Shown here in pieces: positions 33,327-41,143 of a stretch of DNA of 53,791 bases (position 1 is the stretch's first letter; every line of letters begins with the position of its first letter). The translations under genes and the position numbers were made by a program. Source of the DNA: Sphingomonas lacusdianchii (GTDB lineage Bacteria > Pseudomonadota > Alphaproteobacteria > Sphingomonadales > Sphingomonadaceae); assembly GCF_022664395.1 (NCBI RefSeq), contig NZ_JAKRET010000022.1, positions 1 to 53,791 of the forward strand, given 5' to 3'. Below the pieces are notes generated by a model. That model saw only the letters and a program-made list of their open reading frames with translations. It made no database searches and was not told the origin of the DNA.

Positions 33327-34676
33327 TCATAGCAGCCGGGCTGGCCGACCGGTCCGCGCAAGCCCCAATGCCGCTGCCGCGAGTTGGCCGATCGAGCGTG
33401 GATCCTTGCCGCTGGAGAGTGCTCGCATCCCGCTCGACCGGGCGTTGTCCTTCAGACCATGATAGGTTCGGCCAAGGTTGAGCAGGCCTGACGCGGCGTG
33501 CTTATTCATCCCGCGAAGGTAGGCACCCGGCCGGTCGACATCCCCCCGCATGTGCTTATGAGCCGTCGCAAGGACCGACGCGGCTGCGCCCTTCTGGCCC
33601 ATGAGGCGGCAGGCTTCGTGCCACACGTTTCGGTGGATAGCAGTCTGATTGACCAATCGTTCTGCCGTTCCGATCAAATCTCCCCAGGTCGGCCGCGGGC
33701 TATCGGTCAGGATGAACTCTGGAACGACGGCCGCGATGAACTCGGGGTCAACGCCGTGTTTCTCCAAGTCGGCCTCAACCTCGGTCTGGGGCTGAGGGTC
33801 GCGGACGTCGTACCCAGTCTTGCTACCTCTTCTCGGAAAGCCACTACTGTAAGCTGCTTTAGCAGTTTCAGGTTGGCTTGTAGTTGTAATAGGGGCGTCG
33901 TCTTGTTCGCCCGAGGGCGAACTTTTTTGTGAAATCATCGAGTGCGGGACACCCTCAATCACAGCCGCGACAGCCTTGCCGAGCTCATCGGCCCGCGTTT
34001 CCATCTGCTCGACAACAGCGCCCAACAGTTGCTCGTCACGCACGCAGCGCATTTGGCTGGTGGCGAGAAGCGAGATCTCCACAGCCGTCCGGGCATCGAT
34101 GCTGTCGATCTGCTCGTCGTCGACCAGCTGGGCGAGCGTTCTTATCCGGCGCCGCGCGGCGGCCAATCGTTGACGCAGGACCTTGATCCGGAGGTCTGCT
34201 TCGGCGCCCTTGGTGGCGGCCTCAACGAACTCCTGGTAGCGCACCGCGAGAGGGCTTAAATCGATGCCGTAGGCGTAGATCAGCCGTCCGTCCTTTCCGC
34301 GAGCGCCGACCCGGTTGCCGTTCGCGCTATCCCGGTGGGTGATAAGGCCGTAGCGCGCCGCGCTGGCGAGCACTTTCTGGACTTGGCGCACCCCGATGCC
34401 GAGCTTCTGGGTCAGCTTCTCGTTAGAGGGAAAGACGATCGGGCGTTGGCCGTCCGACCAGTCGATCGAGCGCGACCAGCTCATCAGCGTGTCGACGGCG
34501 TGAACGAGGCGAGGGGGGATACCGATGTATGGCGCCGCACGCTTGAAAACAGTGAGGACCTGTCGGTGACTGAGATCCGCGGGAAGCCCTTGGAACTGCA
34601 CCGCAAGCTGGTCGGTTGCAGCAGTGCGTTCGTCGAGCCGGCGGTGGCCCGCCCCAGGAGCGTAGGCATAACTCAT
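33327..34676 (-). CDS. repC: RepC-type replication initiator
   Basis: A 449-aa protein of the RepC family known from repABC plasmids. The typical N-terminal start pattern leads to LSHRQVLTVFKRAAPYIGIP, VDTLMSWSRSIDWSDGQRPI, VFPSNEKLTQKLGIGVRQVQ and RYGLITHRDSANGNR. These fit a MarR-like winged helix. The C-terminal third is helical with ERLVNQTAIHRNVWHEACRL. An origin is expected within repC in this family, and an AT-richer stretch near 33830-33930 could hold it. Here it lacks adjacent repA/repB partition genes. It sits with a second initiator (RepA), so the plasmid may be a composite replicon. Confidence 0.9.
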   Translation of the reverse strand: MSYAYAPGAGHRRLDERTAATDQLAVQFQGLPADLSHRQVLTVFKRAAPYIGIPPRLVHAVDTLMSWSRSIDWSDGQRPIVFPSNEKLTQKLGIGVRQVQKVLASAARYGLITHRDSANGNRVGARGKDGRLIYAYGIDLSPLAVRYQEFVEAATKGAEADLRIKVLRQRLAAARRRIRTLAQLVDDEQIDSIDARTAVEISLLATSQMRCVRDEQLLGAVVEQMETRADELGKAVAAVIEGVPHSMISQKSSPSGEQDDAPITTTSQPETAKAAYSSGFPRRGSKTGYDVRDPQPQTEVEADLEKHGVDPEFIAAVVPEFILTDSPRPTWGDLIGTAERLVNQTAIHRNVWHEACRLMGQKGAAASVLATAHKHMRGDVDRPGAYLRGMNKHAASGLLNLGRTYHGLKDNARSSGMRALSSGKDPRSIGQLAAAALGLARTGRPARLL

Positions 34677-34743
34677 CGATCGGAAACCCCCTCCGGGAGC
34701 CCGTGCGGACGCAGAAGTCCGTGGCGCGAACCGCGCTCTCTAT

Positions 34744-34830
34744 TGCTGCGTCATCGGATCTCGGCTAAAGGCTTCGCTGCGACACGACCTCACCGAGGTT
34801 CCGAAAAGCCCGGCCTAGTGCCGGGTTTTT
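34744..34830 (+). ncRNA. Possible counter-transcribed RNA upstream of repC
   Basis: Upstream of repC and opposite to it, a GGATCTCGG/CCGAGGTTCC stem near 34755-34803 precedes a terminator hairpin at 34809-34830. RepABC plasmids have an antisense RNA in the leader of repC with this layout. The promoter and exact start were not identified. Confidence 0.4.
34809..34830 (+). terminator. Hairpin terminator
   Basis: CCCGGC (34809-34814) pairs with GCCGGG (34820-34825) around a CTAGT loop, followed by TTTTT. AAAA precedes the stem, so it can also stop minus-strand transcription toward repC. This fits transcription control by an antisense RNA. Confidence 0.72.
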
Positions 34831-34862
34831 CATTTCTGCACGGCTTCCCCTTGCTGGTGACA

Positions 34863-34880
34863 CGCGATCGGACGATCGCG
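34863..34880. repeat. Inverted repeat CGCGATCG-GA-CGATCGCG
   Basis: Eight-base perfect arms with a 2-base centre, in the region between the repC leader and the iterons. A protein-binding site is possible. Confidence 0.5.
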
Positions 34881-34887
34881 AGGCGGT

Positions 34888-34908
34888 GCGTCTGTGAATC
34901 GCAGACGC
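34888..34908. repeat. Inverted repeat GCGTCTG-7-CAGACGC
   Basis: Seven-base perfect arms, 8 bp beyond the previous inverted repeat. It may form part of the origin or an operator. Confidence 0.45.
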
Positions 34909-34959
34909 GTCGGCGCAGCCAGCGTAGACGGCGTGGCCGAGGATCGTCGCCCGCGCTGC

Positions 34960-34984
34960 CTCGTGCTTTCGGTTAATCTATCCC
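34960..34984 (+). repeat. Iteron copy 3 (degenerate)
   Basis: CTCGTGCTTTCGGTTAATCT then ATCCC. It matches the first 11 bases of the iteron and diverges after. Confidence 0.65.
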
Positions 34985-34991
34985 GGAAATC

Positions 34992-35016
34992 CTCGTGCTT
35001 TCAGTATTTCTATGTC
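34992..35016 (+). repeat. Iteron copy 4
   Basis: CTCGTGCTTTCAGTATTTCT then ATGTC, starting 32 bp after copy 3 in the same orientation. Confidence 0.8.
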
Positions 35017-35050
35017 GGCCAGACGGTCCGTGAGGGCCGGGGGAGGGGGG

Positions 35051-35071
35051 GTGTGTAACCGGGTTACACAC
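35051..35071. promoter_or_regulatory. 21-bp palindrome GTGTGTAACC-G-GGTTACACAC
   Basis: Ten-base arms that are perfect complements around one centre base, lying between iteron copies 4 and 5. It looks like a symmetrical operator. The regulator is unknown. Confidence 0.7.
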
Positions 35072-35116
35072 TGTGGAAGCGGTTTCCCGGGGCGGATTCG
35101 GCCCTTCGAAGCGGGG

Positions 35117-35141
35117 CTCGTGCTTTCAGTATATCTATCTC
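35117..35141 (+). repeat. Iteron copy 5
   Basis: CTCGTGCTTTCAGTATATCT then ATCTC, the best consensus copy, about 160 bp before the start of the ImmA/IrrE gene. Confidence 0.8.
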
Positions 35142-35301
35142 GTGGGCTCGATTGGGCGGTCAGCCGCGATCGCCCTCAAGCTGGGCAGCGGCAACGTCGA
35201 CCAGGTCCTCTGTTGCCGTGTAGGTGGATCAAGGGCCTGACAAGTCAGGCAGCCGTGTCCATAACGGCGTCCCAAGTAGCCCGGAGTTGCGACGCACCAA
35301 G

Positions 35302-36453
35302 ATGCCAAAGGTCAATCCTCAGATCCTGTCATGGGCGCGCGAAAGCGCGGGCCTGACGCTTGAGGACGCCGCACGGGGCATCGGGCTCGGCGGTGAGAAC
35401 GCGGCTGCGCGGCTGGCGGACATGGAGAACGGGGTTCGAGAGCCAAGCCGTCCTCAGCTGCTGAAGATGGCGGATCGGTATCGGCGACCGCTGCTGACTT
35501 TTTACCTGCCGGCGCCGCCCGCGCCTGCAGCACGAGCGCACGACTTCCGTACGCTGCGGCAACGGGAGGTTGGCGCCGAGGCGACTGTCGATGCCTTGGT
35601 GCGTGACGTTCGTACGCGGCAGGCGCTGGTTCGCGGCGCGCTGGAGGATGCCGAAGAGGCGGAGCCTCGTCCATTTGTGGGCTCCGTGGATCCGCGGGTC
35701 GGAGCGGACGGCCTCGCAGGTGCAATGGTCGATCTTTTGGCGCTCGATCGTACCGCTTATCGCGAGGCCCGTACCATTGAGCAGGCCTTTCGCATTCTTC
35801 GGGATGCGGTCGAAGCGGCCGGGGTCTATGTCCTGCTGATCGGTAATCTGGGAAACTACCGGAGCAATCTGAGTCCGGGTGTTTTCCGTGGCATGGCGCT
35901 CGCGGACGACGTCGCGCCATTCATCGTGATCAACGAGACGGACTCCAAGACGGCGTGGCCGTTCACGCTGCTGCACGAACTTGGTCACGTGCTGCTCGGA
36001 CAGAGCGGTATCAGCGGCTACGACAGCGAGCAGGCGGTCGAACGCCTCTGCGATGACGCGGCCGCGCGGTTCCTCCTTGTTCCGGCCGAGCTACGCGAGA
36101 TCGACGTCGGTGTCGCCTTCGATGACCTGGTTGAGCAGATCGGCGCCTTCGCAAATGCTCGGAAAGTCAGCCGCAAGATGGTGGCCTACAATCTGCTCCG
36201 CGAGCGCCTGATCGATGCGGCGCTGTACCGGCGCTTGGCCGATCGCTTCGATGAGGACCGCCGCGAGTTTCCACAAAAGGTGGGGAAGGGGGCGCCTGAC
36301 TATTATGTCGTTCGCCGTCATCGAGTGGGGCAGGGCCTGCTCAACCTGGTCGATCGCATGGTCGCGGGCGGCGCGCTCACCACGACCAAGGCGGGCAAGG
36401 TGCTCGGCGTGAAGCCGACTGCGATCGGCCGCATGACCGAATTGATGGCATAG
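35302..36453 (+). CDS. XRE-ImmA/IrrE metallopeptidase regulator
   Basis: A 383-aa protein. The start at 35302 (MPKVNPQILSWARESAGLTL) is preferred because the helix-turn-helix follows at once (LEDAARGIGL..ENAAARLADM). The C-terminal half contains the zinc peptidase motif HELGH in TLLHELGHVLLGQSGISGYD, typical of ImmA/IrrE (COG2856) proteins that cleave a repressor. It overlaps nothing and is followed 11 nt later by the DUF4411 gene. Together they form the known COG2856-DUF4411 toxin-antitoxin-like pair. Confidence 0.87.
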   Translation: MPKVNPQILSWARESAGLTLEDAARGIGLGGENAAARLADMENGVREPSRPQLLKMADRYRRPLLTFYLPAPPAPAARAHDFRTLRQREVGAEATVDALVRDVRTRQALVRGALEDAEEAEPRPFVGSVDPRVGADGLAGAMVDLLALDRTAYREARTIEQAFRILRDAVEAAGVYVLLIGNLGNYRSNLSPGVFRGMALADDVAPFIVINETDSKTAWPFTLLHELGHVLLGQSGISGYDSEQAVERLCDDAAARFLLVPAELREIDVGVAFDDLVEQIGAFANARKVSRKMVAYNLLRERLIDAALYRRLADRFDEDRREFPQKVGKGAPDYYVVRRHRVGQGLLNLVDRMVAGGALTTTKAGKVLGVKPTAIGRMTELMA

Positions 36454-36463
36454 CGGGGTCGGG

Positions 36464-36958
36464 TTGCTCTACCTTCTCGACGCCGACACGCTCATCACCG
36501 GTGATCGCCGTGCCTATCCGGTGAAGCGCTTTCCCGTGTTCTGGGAGTGGCTGCGTCACCAGGGCACGATCGGCAACGTGAAGGTGCCTCTCGAGCAGTA
36601 TGAAGAGGTTACATCCGGCCGCGGCGACATCGTCGACTGGCTCTGCACGGAGGAGAGCAAGGCTGCCCTGATCCTCAACGAGGAGCTCGATCCCGGGTTG
36701 GTCGCTGACACCATCATGGGCGGCTATGGCGCACTCGACGAAAACGGCGTCGAGCTGGTTGGCCGCGATCCCTTTCTCATCTCCTATGGGCGTGTCGAGC
36801 CGGGCCAACGCACCGTGGTCAGCTTTGAGGTATCGAAACCGAGCAAGCAGGGCCCCAACCGCAAGGTGCCTGACGTCTGCCGGGGCTTCGGGGTGCCGTG
36901 CTGCTCGCTGTTCGATATGATCGAGGCGCTTGACTTCACGACTGACTGGCGGCCGTGA
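36464..36958 (+). CDS. DUF4411 PIN-like toxin
   Basis: A 164-aa protein starting at TTG (36464), shortly after the stop of the ImmA/IrrE gene. The opening LYLLDADTLITGDRRAYPVK and later SYGRVEPGQRTVVSFE and a DVCRGFGVPCCSLFDMIEAL ending fit the DUF4411 family, which has a PIN-like RNase fold. It would be the toxic or effector partner of the preceding XRE-peptidase. The start codon is uncertain because no strong ribosome site precedes it. Confidence 0.82.
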   Translation: MLYLLDADTLITGDRRAYPVKRFPVFWEWLRHQGTIGNVKVPLEQYEEVTSGRGDIVDWLCTEESKAALILNEELDPGLVADTIMGGYGALDENGVELVGRDPFLISYGRVEPGQRTVVSFEVSKPSKQGPNRKVPDVCRGFGVPCCSLFDMIEALDFTTDWRP

Positions 36959-37012
36959 GAGCGCCTCGCGTCGTGCGCTAGACAGAATCAGCGCCAGATC
37001 TACATAGTCGGG

Positions 37013-37747
37013 ATGACGCACTCAGCTTCCCCGACCCCCACCCGTTGGCGTGACAGGATTCTAGGCAGCTGGGGGCGCTTGCCCGGCTTCCTCGCGTTTG
37101 TGACGGCGCCTTACTTCTACTTCACGGGGGCGTCATACGAGACTGCTCGGCTCAAGGAGCTCAGAGCCGGTGATCTCGGCTTCGCATCTTCTGCCGGAGA
37201 TCGAATCTATAGCGGCTTCAACATATTCGCAAACAATACGTTGCCGAACGCAGTTCCCTATCTGTTGTGGGGCGGTGTAAGCCTCTTTTTCTTCGTTCCG
37301 GCCGTCCTCTGGATAGCTAAATCGGGCGACATCCGGGCCGCTCGCATGCGATCAAAGAGTTCCGATGTTTGGACGTGGATTAAGAGGCAGATCGAGGATC
37401 TTGGCCTGGTTCTGTCGCCTTTGGCCGGCCTCTTAGGTGGCATGCTGACACTCGCTCTATTTCTCGGCTGGCTCGGCCTCATGAGCTTTGGGCAAAAGGA
37501 CGGGCAGCGCGATGCACGGAGGCACCGAGCGGCGATCAGCGCCTGCGTTGCAGCGCAAGGGCGAAAGAATGGTTGCACGATCATCGGCATCCGAGGGCCG
37601 GATGGCAAGATAGAGCGAATTGTTGGCGGCATCGTGGCTATGGACAGGGACCGAGCGCTGATCTCGAATGGGCAAACTGTCTTCCCGTACGAGGCGAGAC
37701 AGGTCGTTAGCGTAACCGAAATTCAGTCGAAGAGCAGGCTTCGCTAA
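37013..37747 (+). CDS. Membrane protein of unknown function
   Basis: A 244-aa protein with about three membrane segments: FLAFVTAPYFYFTGA (25-39), LLWGGVSLFFFVPAVLWIAK (83-102) and LSPLAGLLGGMLTLALFLGW (133-152). A soluble C-terminal part follows, with CVAAQGRKNGCTIIGIRGPD and strands. No family is recognised. It converges with the tyrosine recombinase gene, overlapping its stop by 4 nt. Confidence 0.7.
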   Translation: MTHSASPTPTRWRDRILGSWGRLPGFLAFVTAPYFYFTGASYETARLKELRAGDLGFASSAGDRIYSGFNIFANNTLPNAVPYLLWGGVSLFFFVPAVLWIAKSGDIRAARMRSKSSDVWTWIKRQIEDLGLVLSPLAGLLGGMLTLALFLGWLGLMSFGQKDGQRDARRHRAAISACVAAQGRKNGCTIIGIRGPDGKIERIVGGIVAMDRDRALISNGQTVFPYEARQVVSVTEIQSKSRLR

Positions 37748-38859
37748 AGGAAGCCCTCTCCTGCGTGCTCACGAAACCGCTCGTGATCCCGCACGTACTC
37801 CGCGACCATCTCCAGCGAGCTGTGCCGGCTATGCTCCTTCATCTTGAACAAGTTGGCGTTCTGTCGCCCTGCCTCGGTCAGGAAGCCCGCGCGCAGGGAG
37901 TGCCCTGAGAAGAGCTCAGGCGGGTAGCCCGCTGCGACCGCTGCGGCCTTGACCACCAGCGCCACGCCTTGTGCGCTCATCGCCTTGTCGGTGAGGCGGC
38001 CCTGCGGGGTGAGCTTGCGAAAGACCGGCCCCTCGCTGATCCCGGCTTTCTCCAGCCACGCACGATAGTGGCGCACCGGCTCGAGGCGACGCCCGTCCGG
38101 AATGGCGACGGTATGCCCTTTGCCCTCTTGGTCGGTCTTCGATGATCCAATCCGCACCAACAAGCCGCGGCTGTCCTCGGTGACCCGACCGGCCGTGATC
38201 GCCACCAGCTCCGAGCGACGGAACGCGCCCGCCATCCCGATCGCGAGCAGCGCGCGGTCGCGATAGGCGCGCAGGTCCTCGCCGGTAACGCTGCGCAGCA
38301 TGTCGCGCAGCACGTCGCCGTCGGCGGCGCGCTTCTTGGCAGGCAGCTCGTCCTTCTTGTCCTTCCGGATCGCGCGCATCGCCTTGTCGAGCCGCGCGGC
38401 GTCGGGCTGAGTGGTGGGCGGCTCCATGTCGGCCGCGCGATGGGCAAAGACTATCGCGGCCAGGCGCCGCCCGATCGTCGCCTTGCCGAGCGGCCGCGGG
38501 TCTTGGCGGGTGATGATCCGCCCGCGCTTGGTGCGCAGCGGCTCGCGCGGGGCGAAGCCAGTCTCGGCGAGGAGCGTCAGGAACGCGGCGACGGTCGCCG
38601 GCGTCGCGGGGAGCGGCCGGTAGCCCGCCTCGCCGCACCACGCGCAGAAGAGCCGCCAGTCGGACTTGTACGCGCGCAGTGTCGCGTCGGCCGAGGCGCG
38701 GCCGACATAGGCGTCGACGCGTTCGCGATCGCCGGGGGCAAGATCGGGGAGATAGGGCTCGAGCGACGTGACCTGATCCAGCACCACCACCGCGCCAGCC
38801 ACGTTCGCATCGAGCTCGCTCCCGTCGTTTGCCGCACTGTCCGTGGTGTCGTTGCGCAT
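37744..38859 (-). CDS. Tyrosine recombinase
   Basis: A 371-aa site-specific recombinase. The N-terminal core-binding domain spans about 40-180 (YKSDWRLFCAWCGEAGYRPL). The catalytic domain has Arg (AFRRSELV), Lys (KTDQEGKG), HSLRAGF (His-x-x-Arg), a second His in EHSRHSSLEM and Tyr in VAEYVRDHERF. The set is complete, so it is probably active. The frame has high-GC shadows on the other strand. Three direct repeats of CAGTGGACG lie 70-150 nt upstream and may be its sites. Confidence 0.9.
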   Translation of the reverse strand: MRNDTTDSAANDGSELDANVAGAVVVLDQVTSLEPYLPDLAPGDRERVDAYVGRASADATLRAYKSDWRLFCAWCGEAGYRPLPATPATVAAFLTLLAETGFAPREPLRTKRGRIITRQDPRPLGKATIGRRLAAIVFAHRAADMEPPTTQPDAARLDKAMRAIRKDKKDELPAKKRAADGDVLRDMLRSVTGEDLRAYRDRALLAIGMAGAFRRSELVAITAGRVTEDSRGLLVRIGSSKTDQEGKGHTVAIPDGRRLEPVRHYRAWLEKAGISEGPVFRKLTPQGRLTDKAMSAQGVALVVKAAAVAAGYPPELFSGHSLRAGFLTEAGRQNANLFKMKEHSRHSSLEMVAEYVRDHERFREHAGEGFL

Positions 38860-38930
38860 GTCGGGTCGTTCGGGTCCGTCCGGTCATTCGGGGTGCCGAA
38901 CGGGCTACCGGATCACTGTCGGTTCTCTTG

Positions 38931-39006
38931 AAACAGTGGACGCTCTCACCAAGGGGAAGCGTTCTCTAAAATAGTGGACGTTTGCCTGAAGCAGTGGACG
39001 TTTGCC
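38931..39006. repeat. Triple direct repeat AxxAGTGGACG(T/C)T
   Basis: AGTGGACG occurs at about 38935, 38973 and 38993, the last two within TGAAGCAGTGGACGTTTGCC-like units. It lies upstream of the recombinase gene, on the far side of its start. It may be an accessory or crossover site. Confidence 0.45.
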
Positions 39007-39050
39007 GATTTCGCTGCCCTTGGCTCGGCCGCAGATGCGGGCATCTCGGA

Positions 39051-39437
39051 CTAGCGGATATGCTCGAGCTTCAGGTTCTTGACCCGCACCTTCTTCCATT
39101 CGCGATCGGCGGTGAGGGCGGGGACGCCAAGTTGCATGGCCAGCGCCAGGCAGGACCGATCACCTAGACCGCGGCCGTACTGGCGCGTCTGGGCGTGCAA
39201 CGCCGCGGCCGCATAGGCTGCAGCAACGTCGTGCGCGCGGACGTCGAGACGGAGTTCGTCCAGCAGTTCGCGGGTAGTGGGTTCGTCGAGCCCGCTGAGC
39301 AGGAGCTCCTTGACGACCTCCTGGAGGTTGACCGCCGAGATTGCAGCACGCCCGACATGAGGTGCGACCTTGTCGGCACCGGGTTCGTCCCGAACCAGTG
39401 CCAGTACCGCGGATGCATCAAAGACGACGGACGTCAT
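39051..39437 (-). CDS. vapC: VapC-type PIN toxin
   Basis: A 128-aa protein starting MTSVVFDASAVLALVRDEPG. The PIN-domain acidic residues are visible: DASAVLAL (Asp7), NLQEVV (Glu), GLGDRSCLALA (Asp) and LTADREW (Asp). VapC toxins are RNases that act on tRNA or rRNA. Its start overlaps the antitoxin stop by ATGA, so the two are co-translated. A good standard toxin-antitoxin. Confidence 0.88.
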   Translation of the reverse strand: MTSVVFDASAVLALVRDEPGADKVAPHVGRAAISAVNLQEVVKELLLSGLDEPTTRELLDELRLDVRAHDVAAAYAAAALHAQTRQYGRGLGDRSCLALAMQLGVPALTADREWKKVRVKNLKLEHIR

Positions 39438-39727
39438 TGCGCGTCCCGATCCTTATCATTGGATGCGACCTCACCGAGATCGACGGCAGCTTCGGCCTTC
39501 CGGTCACTGAGGAAGTCGTCGGTCGTGCGCGCCTGTTTGGCATGTTCGCGGTAGAGCGCCTGTGCACGTGACACACCGTGTCCGATCGGAGTCAGACGGA
39601 CCTGATCATCCTCTACAGTCAGGATGACCTTAGCATCGCCATGCAGCCCCATCGCTTTCCGCACTGATGCAGGCAGGACCATGCGACCGTTGCCCGCCAC
39701 TTTAATATCCATGGTTTGCGTTGCCAT
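39434..39727 (-). CDS. vapB: VapB-type AbrB antitoxin
   Basis: A 97-aa protein. A MATQTMDIKVAGNGRMVLPA start at 39727 is preferred to the upstream ATG. The N-terminus is an AbrB/MazE-like swapped-hairpin DNA-binding domain (KVAGNGRMVLPASVRKAMGL). The rest, rich in charged residues, would wrap the toxin. It is directly upstream of vapC with an operator at 39745-39761. Confidence 0.87.
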   Translation of the reverse strand: MATQTMDIKVAGNGRMVLPASVRKAMGLHGDAKVILTVEDDQVRLTPIGHGVSRAQALYREHAKQARTTDDFLSDRKAEAAVDLGEVASNDKDRDAQ

Positions 39728-39744
39728 CGTTCTTCGTCCTACAT

Positions 39745-39761
39745 CTACGTCATAGGCGTAG
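39745..39761. promoter_or_regulatory. Inverted repeat in the vapBC promoter
   Basis: CTACG-7-CGTAG sits about 18-34 nt before the vapB start, within an otherwise AT-richer region. It is a likely autoregulatory operator for VapBC. Confidence 0.5.
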
Positions 39762-39823
39762 TATGCCACATCCAGGACTATGGCAAAGCCTATCGGTGGG
39801 GCAGATACGCGGACTCAGTCTTC

Positions 39824-39860
39824 ATTGTCCGTCCATCTGGGTATACCCGTATCGGACAAT
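39824..39860. promoter_or_regulatory. Candidate resolvase (res) site
   Basis: ATTGTCCG and CGGACAAT are perfect 8-base arms with a 21-bp centre. It lies about 100 bp before the serine resolvase start, the usual place of a res subsite. No crossover site is confirmed. Confidence 0.5.
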
Positions 39861-39936
39861 CAGTATGAAACGCTGGTAGCGTCTAATCGGGGTGGGTTGC
39901 AGGGATATTGAACAGTTGATCCGTTGGGTTTAGAAG

Positions 39937-39948
39937 CTGTTCGAACAG
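39937..39948. promoter_or_regulatory. Palindrome CTGTTCGAACAG
   Basis: A perfect 12-bp palindrome just before the resolvase gene, a probable autoregulatory or res-subsite binding half. Confidence 0.5.
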
Positions 39949-39960
39949 AATGAGGGTTCG

Positions 39961-40581
39961 ATGGCGCTTTTTGGATATGCCCGTGTTTCTACGACGGATC
40001 AGGATCTCGGCATCCAGGAAGCCGCTTTACGCGCAGCTGGATGTCAGACGATCCGGTCGGAGAAAAAGTCCGGGTCCGGGCGCGAAGCTCGAACCGAATT
40101 ACAAGTCCTGCTCGATTTTCTGCGCGAGGGCGACACGCTGGTTGTGACGCGGATCGACCGGCTCGCACGGTCGATGAAGGACCTTCAGGACATCGTCCAC
40201 GAGTTGAAGGGCAGGGGGGTAGCCTTAAAGGCTACAGAGCAGCCGATCGATACCCGCACTGCCGCCGGTAAAGCGTTCCTCGATATGCTCGGCGTCTTTG
40301 CCGAGTTCGAGACGAATCTGCGTAAGGAACGGCAGGCGGAGGGGATCGCGGCTGCCAAGGCGCGCGGCGTCTATAAGGGCGGCAAACCGCGTATCGATCC
40401 GGAGGCGGTGCGCACGCGCGCGGCGCAGGGGATGCGCCCGGCGCACATCGCCCGCGAACTGGGGATCTCGCGAGGGACGGTTTATCGCTTCCTACCTGCA
40501 GCGTCTCTCGGGCCAAACGGTGCCTTGCCATCGGAATCCGCTCTACTGCATAGCGCTGCTACCGATGCCGATCCGTCCTGA
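39961..40581 (+). CDS. Serine resolvase/invertase
   Basis: A 206-aa serine recombinase. FGYARVSTTDQDLGIQEAAL holds the catalytic Ser, and RIDRLARSMKDLQDIVHEL, FAEFETNLRKERQAEGIAAA and a KARGVYKGGKP connector follow. The C-terminal helix-turn-helix is RTRAAQGMRPAHIARELGIS. It should resolve cointegrates or multimers. Its end overlaps the start of the HNH-type gene. It stands alone without a transposase, so it is probably a plasmid or remnant resolvase. Confidence 0.92.
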   Translation: MALFGYARVSTTDQDLGIQEAALRAAGCQTIRSEKKSGSGREARTELQVLLDFLREGDTLVVTRIDRLARSMKDLQDIVHELKGRGVALKATEQPIDTRTAAGKAFLDMLGVFAEFETNLRKERQAEGIAAAKARGVYKGGKPRIDPEAVRTRAAQGMRPAHIARELGISRGTVYRFLPAASLGPNGALPSESALLHSAATDADPS

Positions 40582-41062
40582 GCATGTTTTTCTGTACCCG
40601 ATCGATTGGCGGCATATTTCCGACTTCGTTCGGTTTGTCCGTGCCAAAGGGTGCTGCGAGCATTGTGGTCGCGGACATCTGAAGCGCGTCTTCCACATGG
40701 GTGACGGACGGTGGTGGGATGCGGAACGCGGCTATTGGCGGAACGGGCAGGGCAGGCGGGTTCGTCGCCCGACCAACGATATTCTGCACGTTGGTAAGTG
40801 GACATCGGTGGTTCTAGCGTGCGCCCATCTCCATCACGATCCAAGCGACAGTCGCTTCGAAAAGCTGGCTGCGCTTTGCCAGCGATGCCACATGATCCAC
40901 GATGCCCCCGAGCATCGGCGACGTCGGTGGATGAATGCCCATTTCCGTCGGGCGCTGGGCGACCTGTTCTACGGCCCCTATCCCGAACATGGTGCCGATT
41001 GGATTACTCCGACGCCAGCCAGCATGCTCGATGATCCACGGCTACTTTACTTTCAGGTCTGA
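40565..41062 (+). CDS. HNH-type nuclease-like protein
   Basis: A 165-aa protein whose start (40565) overlaps the resolvase 3' end. CCEHCGRGHLKRVF at residues 30-43, CAHLHHDPSD and CQRCHMIHD provide the zinc cysteines and the His-Asp positions of an HNH/McrA-like nuclease. Most of the protein is polar. Its relation to the resolvase is probably only positional. It could be a small restriction-type or homing nuclease. Confidence 0.72.
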   Translation: MPIRPEHVFLYPIDWRHISDFVRFVRAKGCCEHCGRGHLKRVFHMGDGRWWDAERGYWRNGQGRRVRRPTNDILHVGKWTSVVLACAHLHHDPSDSRFEKLAALCQRCHMIHDAPEHRRRRWMNAHFRRALGDLFYGPYPEHGADWITPTPASMLDDPRLLYFQV

Positions 41063-41143
41063 GCTAAGCGGCGCGTTGCGTTGGAGTTCAGATGGTATGC
41101 CGGCAGGTTCGTGCTATTGAGTAAGTAAGCGCTGGGGTCCTGA

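Noticed and set aside
30096..34900. Classical repABC operon
   Set aside because: ParA, RepA and RepC are present, but this RepA is an iteron-type initiator, ParA pairs with an RHH protein, and gene order and direction do not match repABC.
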